Shown here piece by piece: positions 5,709-13,659 of a stretch of DNA of 13,692 nucleotides. Source of the DNA: Christensenellaceae bacterium (lineage in GTDB: Bacteria; Bacillota; Clostridia; Christensenellales; Aristaeellaceae). Where the stretch lies: assembly GCA_020025205.1 (NCBI GenBank), contig JAHHSO010000036.1, forward strand, positions 1 through 13,692. Direction: 5' to 3'. The notes under the pieces are model-generated. The model was given only the letters and a program-made list of their open reading frames with translations. It searched no databases and had not been told where the DNA came from. Numbering within the stretch: the stretch's first letter is position 1; every line of letters begins with the position of its first letter. Position numbers and translations under genes: made by a program.

Positions 5709-5780
5709 TAATTAAAAATAAATCGTTATGTTAATCTGTTTCATACAAAAAAGATCTAAAAGATATAGAGGGAATATCTT

Positions 5781-8138
5781 ATGCAGTATCTGGCGCATAT
5801 CCGGCAGGATAGGGATGGATGCACAAACATACAGACTGTGGACGAGCATTGCAGAAACACGGCAGAATATGCTCGACGCGCTTTGGAAGAGATCGGATTG
5901 GGACAGGGAGCCTGCCTGGCCGGGCTTATTCACGATGCTGGAAAATGTAAGCAGGAATTTCAAAGGTATTTGCTGGAAAATCAGGGCGCAAGAGGAACGG
6001 TGAACCATACATTCGCCGGCTGCCGAATGATTCTGGAGCATTTCCATTCCCGAGAGGACAGCCAGAAGATCACGGCGGAACTTCTGGCCTATGCGGCGGG
6101 AGCGCATCATGGGTTGTTTGACTGCATGGATGAACAGGGAAAATCGGGATTTCAGCACCGAATGGAAAAGAAGGAAATCGGCTATGAGGAAAGCAGAGAT
6201 CAGTTTCTGTCTAACTGTGCAGGGTGGGCCCAGCTGGAACAGCTGTTTGAACAGGCACATCGGGAATTAGAAATCGCATATGGGCGAATCTCTGAATTGG
6301 CAGAAAAGAACGCGGATCAGGAAGGCGAAGATACGTATTTTTATTTGGGCCTGCTTGCCCGGATGCTTTTGTCTGCTGTGATTGATGGCGACCGCACGGA
6401 TACAGCCGCGTTTATGAACGCCAGACAGGAAACGGCGGATTCTTCGATTCCGGATTGGAATAAACATCTGAATGTGGTGGAAGAGAAGATTGCCTCATTC
6501 CCTAAAAATTCGCCGATCAATTGCGCGCGAGCCCAAATATCTGATCAGTGCCGCGCATTTGCGATGCGTTCAGAAGGCATTTATCGGCTGAATGTGCCCA
6601 CAGGCGCGGGAAAAACGCTCAGCTCATTGCGCTATGCTTTGGCACATGCGGAAAAATGGAAGAAAAAGAGAATCATCTTTGTGACGCCTCTGCTTTCTAT
6701 TTTGGAACAGAATGCCAAGGTCATTAAAGAGGCGGTTGGAGATCATTCGCTGATACTGGAGCATCATTCCAACGTTATCCAAACAGACAGCAGCAGGGAT
6801 GAGCTGGATGAAAGGGAGCTTGCCGTTGACAGCTGGCATGCGCCTGTCATCCTGACTACACTGGTTCAGCTGCTCAACACATTTTTTCTCGGAAAAACGA
6901 CATCTGTCAGACGGTTTCAGGCACTTTGCAATGCTGTGGTTGTCATCGATGAGGTGCAGACGGTGCCGGATCATATGCTGAACCTGTTTAACCTGACGGT
7001 GAATTTTCTTTCAGCCGTCTGCAAAACAACCTTTCTGCTCTGCTCGGCGACACAGCCCTGCTATGAAAAGACAGAACATCCGCTGATTTTGAGCAGCCCT
7101 CAGGATGTTGTCCCCTTTCAGAAGGCGCTTTGGACACCTTTTCAGCGTACACAGATGCTGGATGGCGGTGTCATGAAGCTGGAGGATATACCGGCATATA
7201 TTCAGCGTATCATGAAAGAAACAAACAGCCTTTTGGTGATCTGCAATAAAAAAGCGGAGGCGGAAATGCTCTTTCGGAAGCTGAAATTGCCGGATTGCAG
7301 ATGCTATCATCTGTCGGCTTCCATGTGCATGGCGCATCGGCGCGATGTGTTGAAAAGCGTGGAAATGTCACTCGGGCAGAGGGATGGAAAAAAGACGATT
7401 TGTATATCTACGCAGGTGATGGAAGCGGGCGTAGATATTTCGTTTGGGCGCGTGATTCGACTGGCATCTGGTATGGACAGCATGATTCAGGCAGCAGGAC
7501 GATGCAACAGAAATGGAGAAAGCAGCACACCTGTACCCGTGTGGATTGTGCAGTGTTCCGACGAGAATCTCGGAAGGCTGCCTGAAATCAGGCGTGCGAA
7601 AATGGTAACTATCGCCCTTTTGAATCAGTTTAAACGGCATCCAGAGCGGTTTGGCGGCGATCTTGCTTCGGATGCTGCAATCGCATGGTATTATCAAAAG
7701 CTGTTTCAGGAGGAGAGGGCGATTGTGCATTATCAGGATTATGCGGTTGCGGGAGAAAGCTACACGCTGCTTTCCCTGCTGAACGGTACATTCTGTTTGG
7801 AACCGTCAGAAAATTTCGTCATCAATCAGGCTTTCAAGCTGGCAGGAACGCAGTTTCATGTGTTTGATGAGCAGGCGGAAGATGTGGTTGTGCCATATGG
7901 AGATGGGAAAAAGCTTTTGGAAGAGCTGGCGGCGTATCCCAGATCGATTCCGCCGGAAAGGCTTCGAACATGGAATGAAAGGGCGAAACCGTATACGGTT
8001 TCGGTGTATGACTATCAAAAAGAAAAAATGACATACGCATTCAAAGAGATTCATGGAGTGCTCGCCCTTGAACCTGAATGCTATGATCCTGATACAGGAA
8101 TGAATATGAAGAAAGAAAATGCTTTTCTGGAGGTGTGA
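5781..8138 (+). CDS. cas3: CRISPR-associated helicase/nuclease Cas3 (type I-C)
   Basis: A 785-residue effector that Cascade recruits to the R-loop, where it unwinds and degrades target DNA. The N-terminal HD nuclease domain (about 1-215) has H23, the H51-D52 pair in LIHDAGK, H76 and H109-H110 in GAHHGLFD. The superfamily 2 helicase follows. It has Walker A NVPTGAGKT (271-279), the DEVQ box (390-393), SAT (422-424), the STQVMEAGVDIS segment (about 543-554) and QAAGRCNR (570-577). All key residues are present and the length is normal, so it should be active. AGAGGG lies 8 nt before the ATG. It is the first gene of the operon, and its stop is 1 nt before the cas5c start. The opening MQYLAHIR is the usual type I-C start. 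Confidence 0.97.
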   Translation: MQYLAHIRQDRDGCTNIQTVDEHCRNTAEYARRALEEIGLGQGACLAGLIHDAGKCKQEFQRYLLENQGARGTVNHTFAGCRMILEHFHSREDSQKITAELLAYAAGAHHGLFDCMDEQGKSGFQHRMEKKEIGYEESRDQFLSNCAGWAQLEQLFEQAHRELEIAYGRISELAEKNADQEGEDTYFYLGLLARMLLSAVIDGDRTDTAAFMNARQETADSSIPDWNKHLNVVEEKIASFPKNSPINCARAQISDQCRAFAMRSEGIYRLNVPTGAGKTLSSLRYALAHAEKWKKKRIIFVTPLLSILEQNAKVIKEAVGDHSLILEHHSNVIQTDSSRDELDERELAVDSWHAPVILTTLVQLLNTFFLGKTTSVRRFQALCNAVVVIDEVQTVPDHMLNLFNLTVNFLSAVCKTTFLLCSATQPCYEKTEHPLILSSPQDVVPFQKALWTPFQRTQMLDGGVMKLEDIPAYIQRIMKETNSLLVICNKKAEAEMLFRKLKLPDCRCYHLSASMCMAHRRDVLKSVEMSLGQRDGKKTICISTQVMEAGVDISFGRVIRLASGMDSMIQAAGRCNRNGESSTPVPVWIVQCSDENLGRLPEIRRAKMVTIALLNQFKRHPERFGGDLASDAAIAWYYQKLFQEERAIVHYQDYAVAGESYTLLSLLNGTFCLEPSENFVINQAFKLAGTQFHVFDEQAEDVVVPYGDGKKLLEELAAYPRSIPPERLRTWNERAKPYTVSVYDYQKEKMTYAFKEIHGVLALEPECYDPDTGMNMKKENAFLEV

Positions 8139-8139
8139 C

Positions 8140-8874
8140 ATGAAAAACACGAGATACCCCAATCGAGTGGAGTTTGAAGTGACGGGGGAGTACGGGCTTT
8201 TTTCTGACCCGATCATGCGCGTTGGCGGAGAAAAATGCAGCTATCAGCTGCCGACATATGAGGCGCTGAAGGGAATTCTTTCATCTGTTTACTGGAAGCC
8301 AACGCTGATCTGGTATATTGATGCCGTGCGCGTGATGAATCAAATTCAGACGGAGGTAAAGGGGATCCGCCCAATTAAATACAGGGGCGGAAATGATCTG
8401 GCCTACTACACGTATCTCAAAGACTGTCGGTATCAGGTGCGGGCGCATTTTGAGTGGAACGAAAATCGACCGGAGCTTGCAGGCGACCGCAATGAAAACA
8501 AGCATCATGAGATAGCAAAGAAGATGATTGTTAAAGGAGGAAGAAGGGACATTTTCCTTGGCACAAGGGAATGTCAGGGGTATGTAGAGCCGTGCGTTTT
8601 CGGGGAAGGGCCGGGCGCATATGACGATATTCCGCAATTGTCCTTCGGAATGATGGTACATGGCATCACCTATGCAGATGAAGCGTATTCAAAAGAAACA
8701 GAAGGACAGATGACGGTAAATTTCTGGAATCCTGTCATGCAAAAGGGGATCATTGAGTTTCCAAGACCGGAGGAGTGCCCAATCCATAAGACACTGTGCA
8801 GGATGGACATCAAGCCGTTTGGAGAGGAAATCGGGAACTTTGCAGGACTCAGGGAGTTTGGGGAGGTGAACTGA
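8140..8874 (+). CDS. cas5c: Cas5c (Cas5d), pre-crRNA processing endonuclease and Cascade subunit
   Basis: A 244-residue protein. In type I-C it cuts the repeat RNA 3' of the hairpin and stays bound to the 5' handle, replacing Cas6, which is absent here. The catalytic trio of the Bacillus halodurans enzyme is Tyr46, Lys116 and His117. Here Y51 (in SVYWKP), K121 and H122 (in NENKHHEIAKK) sit at the same spacing, offset by five. Conserved patches include FEVTGEYGLFSDP near the N-terminus and FLGTRECQGYVEP (139-151). The start is the ATG at 8140, because GGAGGTG lies 4-11 nt upstream, inside the end of cas3. An ATG seven codons upstream lacks such a site. The stop overlaps the cas8c start in a TGATG arrangement. 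Confidence 0.96.
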   Translation: MKNTRYPNRVEFEVTGEYGLFSDPIMRVGGEKCSYQLPTYEALKGILSSVYWKPTLIWYIDAVRVMNQIQTEVKGIRPIKYRGGNDLAYYTYLKDCRYQVRAHFEWNENRPELAGDRNENKHHEIAKKMIVKGGRRDIFLGTRECQGYVEPCVFGEGPGAYDDIPQLSFGMMVHGITYADEAYSKETEGQMTVNFWNPVMQKGIIEFPRPEECPIHKTLCRMDIKPFGEEIGNFAGLREFGEVN

Positions 8875-10679
8875 TGGGACTGCTTCAAAAGGCAGTTGAA
8901 ACGTATGACTGCCATGAAAGGGAATATGCGGGGAAATACATACAGGATCATACAGTTCTGGCACCGGTTTCTCACATTGTAACGAGGGGAAATCTGGAAG
9001 TAACGTTGGATGAGGATGGACATTTCTGTGCTGCCATGATGATGGACAAAGACGCACCCAAAATTATTATTCCTGCCACGGAACAATCCGCGGGAAGAAC
9101 AAGTAATGTCTTTGCACATCCGCTGTGCGATCAGCTTTCTTATCTGTCTCCCATCTATCCGGACAAATATGCGAATTATGTGGAGAACCTGACGAAATGG
9201 TTCCTGTCAGAATTCACACACCCCAAACTCGAACCTGTTTTGACGTATGTCAGAAAGGGCACGCTGCTTGAGGATCTGGAACGCTGCGGATTGATTCAGC
9301 TGAATCGGGACGGATTTCCGGAAAATAAAAATCTGTTCGTATGCTGGCGGGTGCTGGGGAAAGGGGAACCGGACGCATGCTGGATGGATCAGACTTTGTT
9401 TCAGTCGTTTATTGAATATTATCGCAGCCTGAAAGGCGAACAGAATGTATGCATGATTACAGGCAGACAGACGCGGTGTGCACAGCAGCACCCCAAAGGA
9501 ATTGTCGCTTTCAATAGCATGGCCAAGCTGATTTCGGCCAACGATGATGTGGGATTCACTTACCGCGGACGCTTTTCTGAAGACTGGCAGGCGGCAACGA
9601 TCGGTTATGAAGCTTCTCAGAAGGCCCATAATGCGCTGCGCTGGCTGGCGGCAGAACAGGGAAGCCGGGCTGTTTTTGGTGGAAGGACATTCTTGTGCTG
9701 GAATCCGCAGGGATACGGTGTTCCAAAGGCGACAAGCCCATTTAAAAAAGAAAAAAGTACGGAAATCAGCATACATGCATCGGATTATCAGAAGGAGCTG
9801 AAACGCACGCTCTCCGGATTTAAGAACGAACTGCCGGAAACAGCAGACGTTGTGATTGCGGCTTTTGATGCGGCAACCAGCGGACGCGTTTCTCTGACAT
9901 ATTACAATGAACTGATGGGCTCGGATTTCCTGCAGAGGCTGTATGAATGGGATCGGTGCTGCTGCTGGCCGTTTTATCAGTTTGGCATTCAGGCGCCTGC
10001 GCTCTGGCAGATTGTCAACTGTGCCTATGGAACGGAGCAGAAAGTAAAGAACCGCGTTGAATTGAAAACGGATGACCGCGTCATGCGCCAACAGATGCAG
10101 CGGCTGATATCGTGCAGACTGGATCGGGCGATGATGCCGGCTGATTTGATGAAGCGGCTGGCAGAGAGAGCGTCTTCTCCGCTGGCCTATGAAAAGAATA
10201 ATCGTGAGCTGATTTTGACAACGGCCTGTGCGGTGATTCGAAAACACAGGCATGACAGGATGAAGGAGGACTGGGACATGACACTGGAACCGGATCGAAA
10301 GGACAGAAGCTATCAGTTTGGCAGACTGCTTGCGGTGCTGGAAAAAGTGGAAAGGGATACCTATGACAGCGATACGGCAAGGGAACCCAACGCTGTGCGC
10401 CAGCAGTCGATTTTTTGCCAGCGTCCGCTGTATGCGGCGGCCAATATTCAGAAACAGCTGGAGCGTGCCTACTTCCCCAGACTGAAATCGGGAAGCAGGG
10501 CGTATTACAGAAATCTGATCAGCAGCATTATGGAAAACATCAATGAGTTTCCACAGGAGCAGTGGAATAAGCCGCTGGGAGAAACGTACCTGATGGGCTA
10601 TTATCTCCAGCGCAGCGCTTTGTATACGAAGAAGAACAACGAAACGGAGGAACACAACCATGAAAACTCTGCAGAATAA
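8874..10679 (+). CDS. cas8c: Cas8c (Csd1), large Cascade subunit
   Basis: A 601-residue protein that recognises the PAM and anchors the complex on target DNA. The recognisable block is residues 74-91, GRTSNVFAHPLCDQLSYL, with the preceding PATEQSA, typical of Csd1. The opening MGLLQKAVETYD also fits the family. The start at 8874 shares bases with the cas5c stop (TGATG), and GGGGAGGTG lies just upstream, so translation is coupled. The C-terminal 133 residues are a helical domain that is also made separately as the small subunit (see the internal Cas11c entry). The end overlaps cas7c by 20 nt. The length is in the usual 570-620 range. Confidence 0.95.
   Translation: MGLLQKAVETYDCHEREYAGKYIQDHTVLAPVSHIVTRGNLEVTLDEDGHFCAAMMMDKDAPKIIIPATEQSAGRTSNVFAHPLCDQLSYLSPIYPDKYANYVENLTKWFLSEFTHPKLEPVLTYVRKGTLLEDLERCGLIQLNRDGFPENKNLFVCWRVLGKGEPDACWMDQTLFQSFIEYYRSLKGEQNVCMITGRQTRCAQQHPKGIVAFNSMAKLISANDDVGFTYRGRFSEDWQAATIGYEASQKAHNALRWLAAEQGSRAVFGGRTFLCWNPQGYGVPKATSPFKKEKSTEISIHASDYQKELKRTLSGFKNELPETADVVIAAFDAATSGRVSLTYYNELMGSDFLQRLYEWDRCCCWPFYQFGIQAPALWQIVNCAYGTEQKVKNRVELKTDDRVMRQQMQRLISCRLDRAMMPADLMKRLAERASSPLAYEKNNRELILTTACAVIRKHRHDRMKEDWDMTLEPDRKDRSYQFGRLLAVLEKVERDTYDSDTAREPNAVRQQSIFCQRPLYAAANIQKQLERAYFPRLKSGSRAYYRNLISSIMENINEFPQEQWNKPLGETYLMGYYLQRSALYTKKNNETEEHNHENSAE
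10278..10679 (+). CDS. cas11c: Cas11c small subunit, made by internal translation of cas8c
   Basis: In type I-C systems the small Cascade subunit is known to be translated from inside cas8c. Here the ATG at 10278 is in frame with cas8c (codon 469) and is preceded, 7 nt upstream, by AAGGAGGA (10263-10270), a near-perfect Shine-Dalgarno sequence. The product would be 133 residues and begin MTLEPDRKDRSYQFGRLLAV. The DRSYxxGRLLAV pattern marks the Cas11c start in relatives, as I recall them. It is mostly helical and rich in Arg, Gln and Tyr, fitting a subunit that binds the non-target strand along the Cas7 backbone. It shares its stop with cas8c. Gene callers usually miss such nested frames. Confidence 0.85.
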   Translation: MTLEPDRKDRSYQFGRLLAVLEKVERDTYDSDTAREPNAVRQQSIFCQRPLYAAANIQKQLERAYFPRLKSGSRAYYRNLISSIMENINEFPQEQWNKPLGETYLMGYYLQRSALYTKKNNETEEHNHENSAE

Positions 10680-11508
10680 GATCGACTTTGCGGCGCTGAT
10701 CAGCGTCAAGATGGCCAATTCCAACGGAGATCCGCTCAACGGCAACCGCCCCAGAACAGATTACAATGGCTTTGGAGAAATTTCAGACGTGTGCATCAAG
10801 CGAAAAATCCGCAACCGTATGCAGGATTTGGGACAAAGAATTTTTGTTCAGTCTGAAGAACGCTGTGATGATGGCTTTGGAAGCCTGAGCGAGCGTGCTT
10901 CTGCACAGATGAAGGACGTGAAAGATCGTCAGGTTTACGCACAAAAGGCATGCCAGACATGGCTGGATGTGCGCACATTTGGACAGGTATTTGCATTTAA
11001 GGATACAAAGGGCGTGTCTGTGGGCATCCGCGGCCCGGTTTCCATTCATCAGGCGGTGAGCGTTTCGCCGGTTGAAATCGAATCCATGCAGATTACCAAG
11101 AGCGTCAATGGTGAAAAGACGGAAAAAGGCGGAAACCGCACGTCGGATACAATGGGAAACAAACATTTTGTGCGCTTTGGACTGTATGTGCTCAAGGGTT
11201 CCATCAACGTGCAGCTGGCAGAAAAGACGGGATTCTCTTATGAGGATGCTCTGGTGGTCAAGGAATGCCTGCGCACGCTGTTTGTCAACGATGCTTCTTC
11301 TGCCCGCCCGGATGGTTCGATGGAGGTAGCCAAACTGTATTGGTGGGAACATAACTGCAAGGATGGTCAGTATTCTTCTGCCAAGGTGCATCGTTCTGTG
11401 CATATTGAAGCAAAGAATGAAGAGCGTTTGCCGGAGAGTATGGATGACTATATCATTTCGCTGGAGGAGCTGCCCGGCCTGACGCCGGAAATCGTGGATG
11501 GCTTATAA
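10660..11508 (+). CDS. cas7c: Cas7c (Csd2), Cascade backbone subunit
   Basis: A 282-residue RRM-fold protein that polymerises along the crRNA spacer. The N-terminal SNGDPLNGNRPRTDYNGFGE (21-40) is the family signature. Further conserved blocks are WLDVRTFGQVFAF (101-113), SVGIRGPVSIHQAVSVSP (120-137), ITKSVNG (145-151) and DTMGNKHFVRFGLYVLKGSIN (163-183). GGAGG lies about 10 nt before the ATG. The first 20 nt overlap the end of cas8c/cas11c in another frame, and the last 11 nt overlap cas4. This is the subunit needed in most copies. No extra binding site or promoter beyond its Shine-Dalgarno sequence is apparent. Confidence 0.97.
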   Translation: MKTLQNKIDFAALISVKMANSNGDPLNGNRPRTDYNGFGEISDVCIKRKIRNRMQDLGQRIFVQSEERCDDGFGSLSERASAQMKDVKDRQVYAQKACQTWLDVRTFGQVFAFKDTKGVSVGIRGPVSIHQAVSVSPVEIESMQITKSVNGEKTEKGGNRTSDTMGNKHFVRFGLYVLKGSINVQLAEKTGFSYEDALVVKECLRTLFVNDASSARPDGSMEVAKLYWWEHNCKDGQYSSAKVHRSVHIEAKNEERLPESMDDYIISLEELPGLTPEIVDGL

Positions 11509-12160
11509 TGAGGAAGAATACCTCCAGATATCGGGATTACAGCATTTTGCTTTTTGCCGCAGACAGTGGGCGCTGATCCATATTGAGCAGCTGTGGGCAG
11601 AAAATCTTCGAACAGTGGAAGGCAGCATGCTGCATGAAAGGGCGCATGACGCATCGCAAAGAGAAAAGCGCGGGGATTTGCTGATTACGCGGGACATGCG
11701 TGTGTTTTCGCCAACGCTTGGCATTTCAGGTGCGTGTGATGTTGTTGAGTTTCGGCGAAGGCCTGACGGGGTTCCGCTGACAGGACAGAGCGGGCTTTTT
11801 GTGCCATACCCGGTTGAATATAAGCGTGGAGCGCCGAGAATGGATCATGCCAACGATTTGCAGCTGTGTGCACAGGCTATGTGTCTGGAAGAGATGCTTT
11901 GCTGCGAAATTCCAGAAGGTGCGCTGTATTTCGGAGAAACGCATCATCGCCAAAATGTGATGCTGACTGGGGAACTGCGCGATGAAGTGAGAGAAAAACT
12001 CGAAGAAATGCATAGGCTTTATGAAAAGCAATATACACCGAAAGTAAAGCCGTCCAAGTCCTGCAATGCCTGTTCGCTGAAAGAGTTGTGTCTGCCCAGA
12101 ATGATGAACAGAAAATCGGTCAAAGCGTATTTACATGAACATCTGGGGGAAGAAGCATGA
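11498..12160 (+). CDS. cas4: Cas4 exonuclease, spacer acquisition
   Basis: A 220-residue RecB-like nuclease with an iron-sulfur cluster. It trims prespacers and selects those with a correct PAM. C20 (in FAFCRRQW) and C189, C192 and C198 (CNACSLKELC) supply the four cluster cysteines. H46 (in MLHERAHD), D81 (GACDVVEF), E107 and K109 (PVEYKRG) form the active site, followed by the conserved QLCAQAMCLEE segment. All required residues are present. The ATG at 11498 lies within the end of cas7c (11-nt overlap), and no clear Shine-Dalgarno sequence precedes it, so its synthesis probably depends on ribosomes finishing cas7c. It overlaps cas1 as ATGA. Confidence 0.96.
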   Translation: MAYNEEEYLQISGLQHFAFCRRQWALIHIEQLWAENLRTVEGSMLHERAHDASQREKRGDLLITRDMRVFSPTLGISGACDVVEFRRRPDGVPLTGQSGLFVPYPVEYKRGAPRMDHANDLQLCAQAMCLEEMLCCEIPEGALYFGETHHRQNVMLTGELRDEVREKLEEMHRLYEKQYTPKVKPSKSCNACSLKELCLPRMMNRKSVKAYLHEHLGEEA

Positions 12161-13188
12161 GACATCTTTTAAACACCCTGTTTGTGACCACTCAGAATGC
12201 GTATTTGAGCCTTGAGGGAGAAAATGTAGTTGTCAGCGTGGAAAAAGAAGAAGTGGGACGCTTTCCGCTGCATAATCTTTCCGGCATACTTTCATTTTCC
12301 TACTCAGGAGCATCTCCGGCGCTGATGGGTGCATGTGCACAAAGAGAAATCAATTTGGCATTCTGCACCCCTTCCGGGCGATTCTTGGCGCGAACAACGG
12401 GCATGACAAACGGAAATGTGCTTTTAAGAAGAACGCAGTATCGAATGGCAGATGATCCCGCTCAAAGCTGCAGAGCTGCACGCTGTATGATCTTTGGCAA
12501 ATTGTATAATTGCAAATGGAGCATAGAAAGAACAAGACGAGATCACAAGCTTCGGATTGAGGAAGAAAAATTTTTGTCAGCATCGGAAAGCCTGCAGAAT
12601 TTGATGCAGGCAGTGCTGACAGAAACGGATCTTGACGCACTTAGAGGTTGGGAAGGGTCGGGGGCTGCTGTTTACTTTGGCGTGTTTGATGACATGATTC
12701 TCCGTGATAAAGACGTATTTTTTTATCATGGACGAAGCAGGCGGCCGCCTATGGACTGCGTGAATGCGATGCTGTCGTTTGCGTATAGCTTGTTGACAAA
12801 TGACTGCGCATCTGCACTGGAAAGCACAGGATTGGATGCCTATGTGGGGTTTATGCATCGCGATCGTCCCGGAAGAGTATCTCTTGCGCTGGATCTGATG
12901 GAGGAGCTGCGGCCGTGCATGGCAGATCGTTTTGTTCTGACGCTAATCAATAATCGTGTGATAACGGTATCAGACTTTGAAAAGACAGAAAGCGGAGCAA
13001 TTCGGCTTACAGATCCTGCCAGAAGAAAATTTTTGAAAAGCTGGCAGGAGCGTAAGCAGGAAGCGATTACGCATCCATACCTGGGAGAAAAAATGCCGTG
13101 GGGGCTTGTGCCCTATATTCAGGCGCTGCTTCTGGCCAGATATCTGAGAGAGGATGTGGATGAGTATCCGCCATTCCTCTGGAAGTGA
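12157..13188 (+). CDS. cas1: Cas1 integrase
   Basis: A 343-residue protein that, as a dimer of dimers with Cas2, inserts spacers at the leader end of the array. The three metal ligands are seen: E166 (GWEGSGAAVYF), H234 (GFMHRDRPGR) and E249 (SLALDLMEELRP). The N-terminal beta domain (about 1-90) and the helical catalytic domain are both full length. The start overlaps the cas4 stop by four bases, and GGGGGAAG lies upstream. The final FLWK is common in subtype I-C relatives. The gene lies 9 nt ahead of cas2. Confidence 0.97.
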   Translation: MRHLLNTLFVTTQNAYLSLEGENVVVSVEKEEVGRFPLHNLSGILSFSYSGASPALMGACAQREINLAFCTPSGRFLARTTGMTNGNVLLRRTQYRMADDPAQSCRAARCMIFGKLYNCKWSIERTRRDHKLRIEEEKFLSASESLQNLMQAVLTETDLDALRGWEGSGAAVYFGVFDDMILRDKDVFFYHGRSRRPPMDCVNAMLSFAYSLLTNDCASALESTGLDAYVGFMHRDRPGRVSLALDLMEELRPCMADRFVLTLINNRVITVSDFEKTESGAIRLTDPARRKFLKSWQERKQEAITHPYLGEKMPWGLVPYIQALLLARYLREDVDEYPPFLWK

Positions 13189-13197
13189 GGGAAGAAA

Positions 13198-13488
13198 ATG
13201 ATGGTGCTGATTACGTACGACGTTAACACGGAAGATGCCGAAGGGAAAAGGAGACTGCGCCAAATTGCGAAACAGTGCGTCAATTATGGTCAGCGTGTGC
13301 AGAATTCTGTGTTTGAGTGTGTTCTGGATGCTGCGCAGTGCAAGACTTTGCAGCATACACTGTGCTCAATTCTAGATGAGAGAAAAGATAGCCTTCGGTT
13401 TTATTACCTTGGAAACCGGTATCAGACGAAGATTGAGCATTTTGGTGTAAAAGAATCATATGAGCCGGAAGGGGTTCTGATGATTTAA
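13198..13488 (+). CDS. cas2: Cas2, acquisition complex subunit
   Basis: A 96-residue protein with a ferredoxin-like fold that bridges the two Cas1 dimers. The strand-ending Asp8 (VLITYDVNT) and the segment RVQNSVFEC (33-41) are family hallmarks. GAGGGAAG lies upstream. Two adjacent ATG codons (13198 and 13201) could both start it, with a one-residue difference. It is the last cas gene, and the leader and array follow directly. Confidence 0.96.
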   Translation: MMVLITYDVNTEDAEGKRRLRQIAKQCVNYGQRVQNSVFECVLDAAQCKTLQHTLCSILDERKDSLRFYYLGNRYQTKIEHFGVKESYEPEGVLMI

Positions 13489-13533
13489 AGTGCGAAGACG
13501 GAGCGTGCAGAAAAAGGCCGGATGGTTCGCACT
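13489..13533 (+). repeat. 8-bp inverted repeat right after cas2
   Basis: AGTGCGAA (13489-13496) and TTCGCACT (13526-13533) are exact complements enclosing 29 nt, starting on the base after the cas2 stop. A short A6-GAGG-T6 motif (13535-13550) follows. Together they might form a weak terminator for the cas transcript, but the T-run is 11 nt from the stem. Confidence 0.5.
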
Positions 13534-13550
13534 GAAAAAAGAGGTTTTTT

Positions 13551-13589
13551 AGACGCAATGTTGGGTATAAAATGCGACACATTGTGTCT
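13551..13589 (+). repeat. 11-bp inverted repeat in the CRISPR leader
   Basis: AGACGCAATGT (13551-13561) and ACATTGTGTCT (13579-13589) pair over 11 bp with one G-U, around a 17-nt loop holding TATAAA. As DNA it is a near-perfect palindrome with a centre that could be a promoter element, so it may be a protein-binding site or an RNA hairpin in the leader transcript. Confidence 0.6.
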
Positions 13590-13659
13590 AGAAAGAAAAA
13601 AGATCCTAAAAATGAACATATTGCAAGAGCAATGAAGTCAATATTTGTTCGCTTTTGCT

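Larger units (their letters stand above)
13489..13659 (+). promoter_or_regulatory. CRISPR leader
   Basis: The 171 nt between cas2 and the first repeat form the leader, which should carry the promoter for the array and the signals for spacer insertion. It becomes AT-rich toward the repeat. A possible -10 box, TATAAA (13566-13571), lies inside the larger inverted repeat, with no good -35 partner. The last bases, TTCGCTTTTGCT, adjoin the repeat. Confidence 0.75.

Noticed and set aside
8139..8139. A separate cas6 gene was looked for in and around the operon
   Set aside because: None is present. This is normal for type I-C, where Cas5c processes the repeat RNA and carries the expected Tyr, Lys and His residues.
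9207..10745. A 512-codon minus-strand open frame
   Set aside because: It lies antisense to cas8c and the start of cas7c, is rich in Arg, Leu, Ile and His typical of shadow frames, and no domain is visible.
13497..13525. A CGGAGCGTG stretch in the leader resembling the repeat's CGGAGTGGGTGG
   Set aside because: The match is limited to a few bases, lacks the other stem arm and the GGATTGAAAT tail, so it is not a degenerate repeat.
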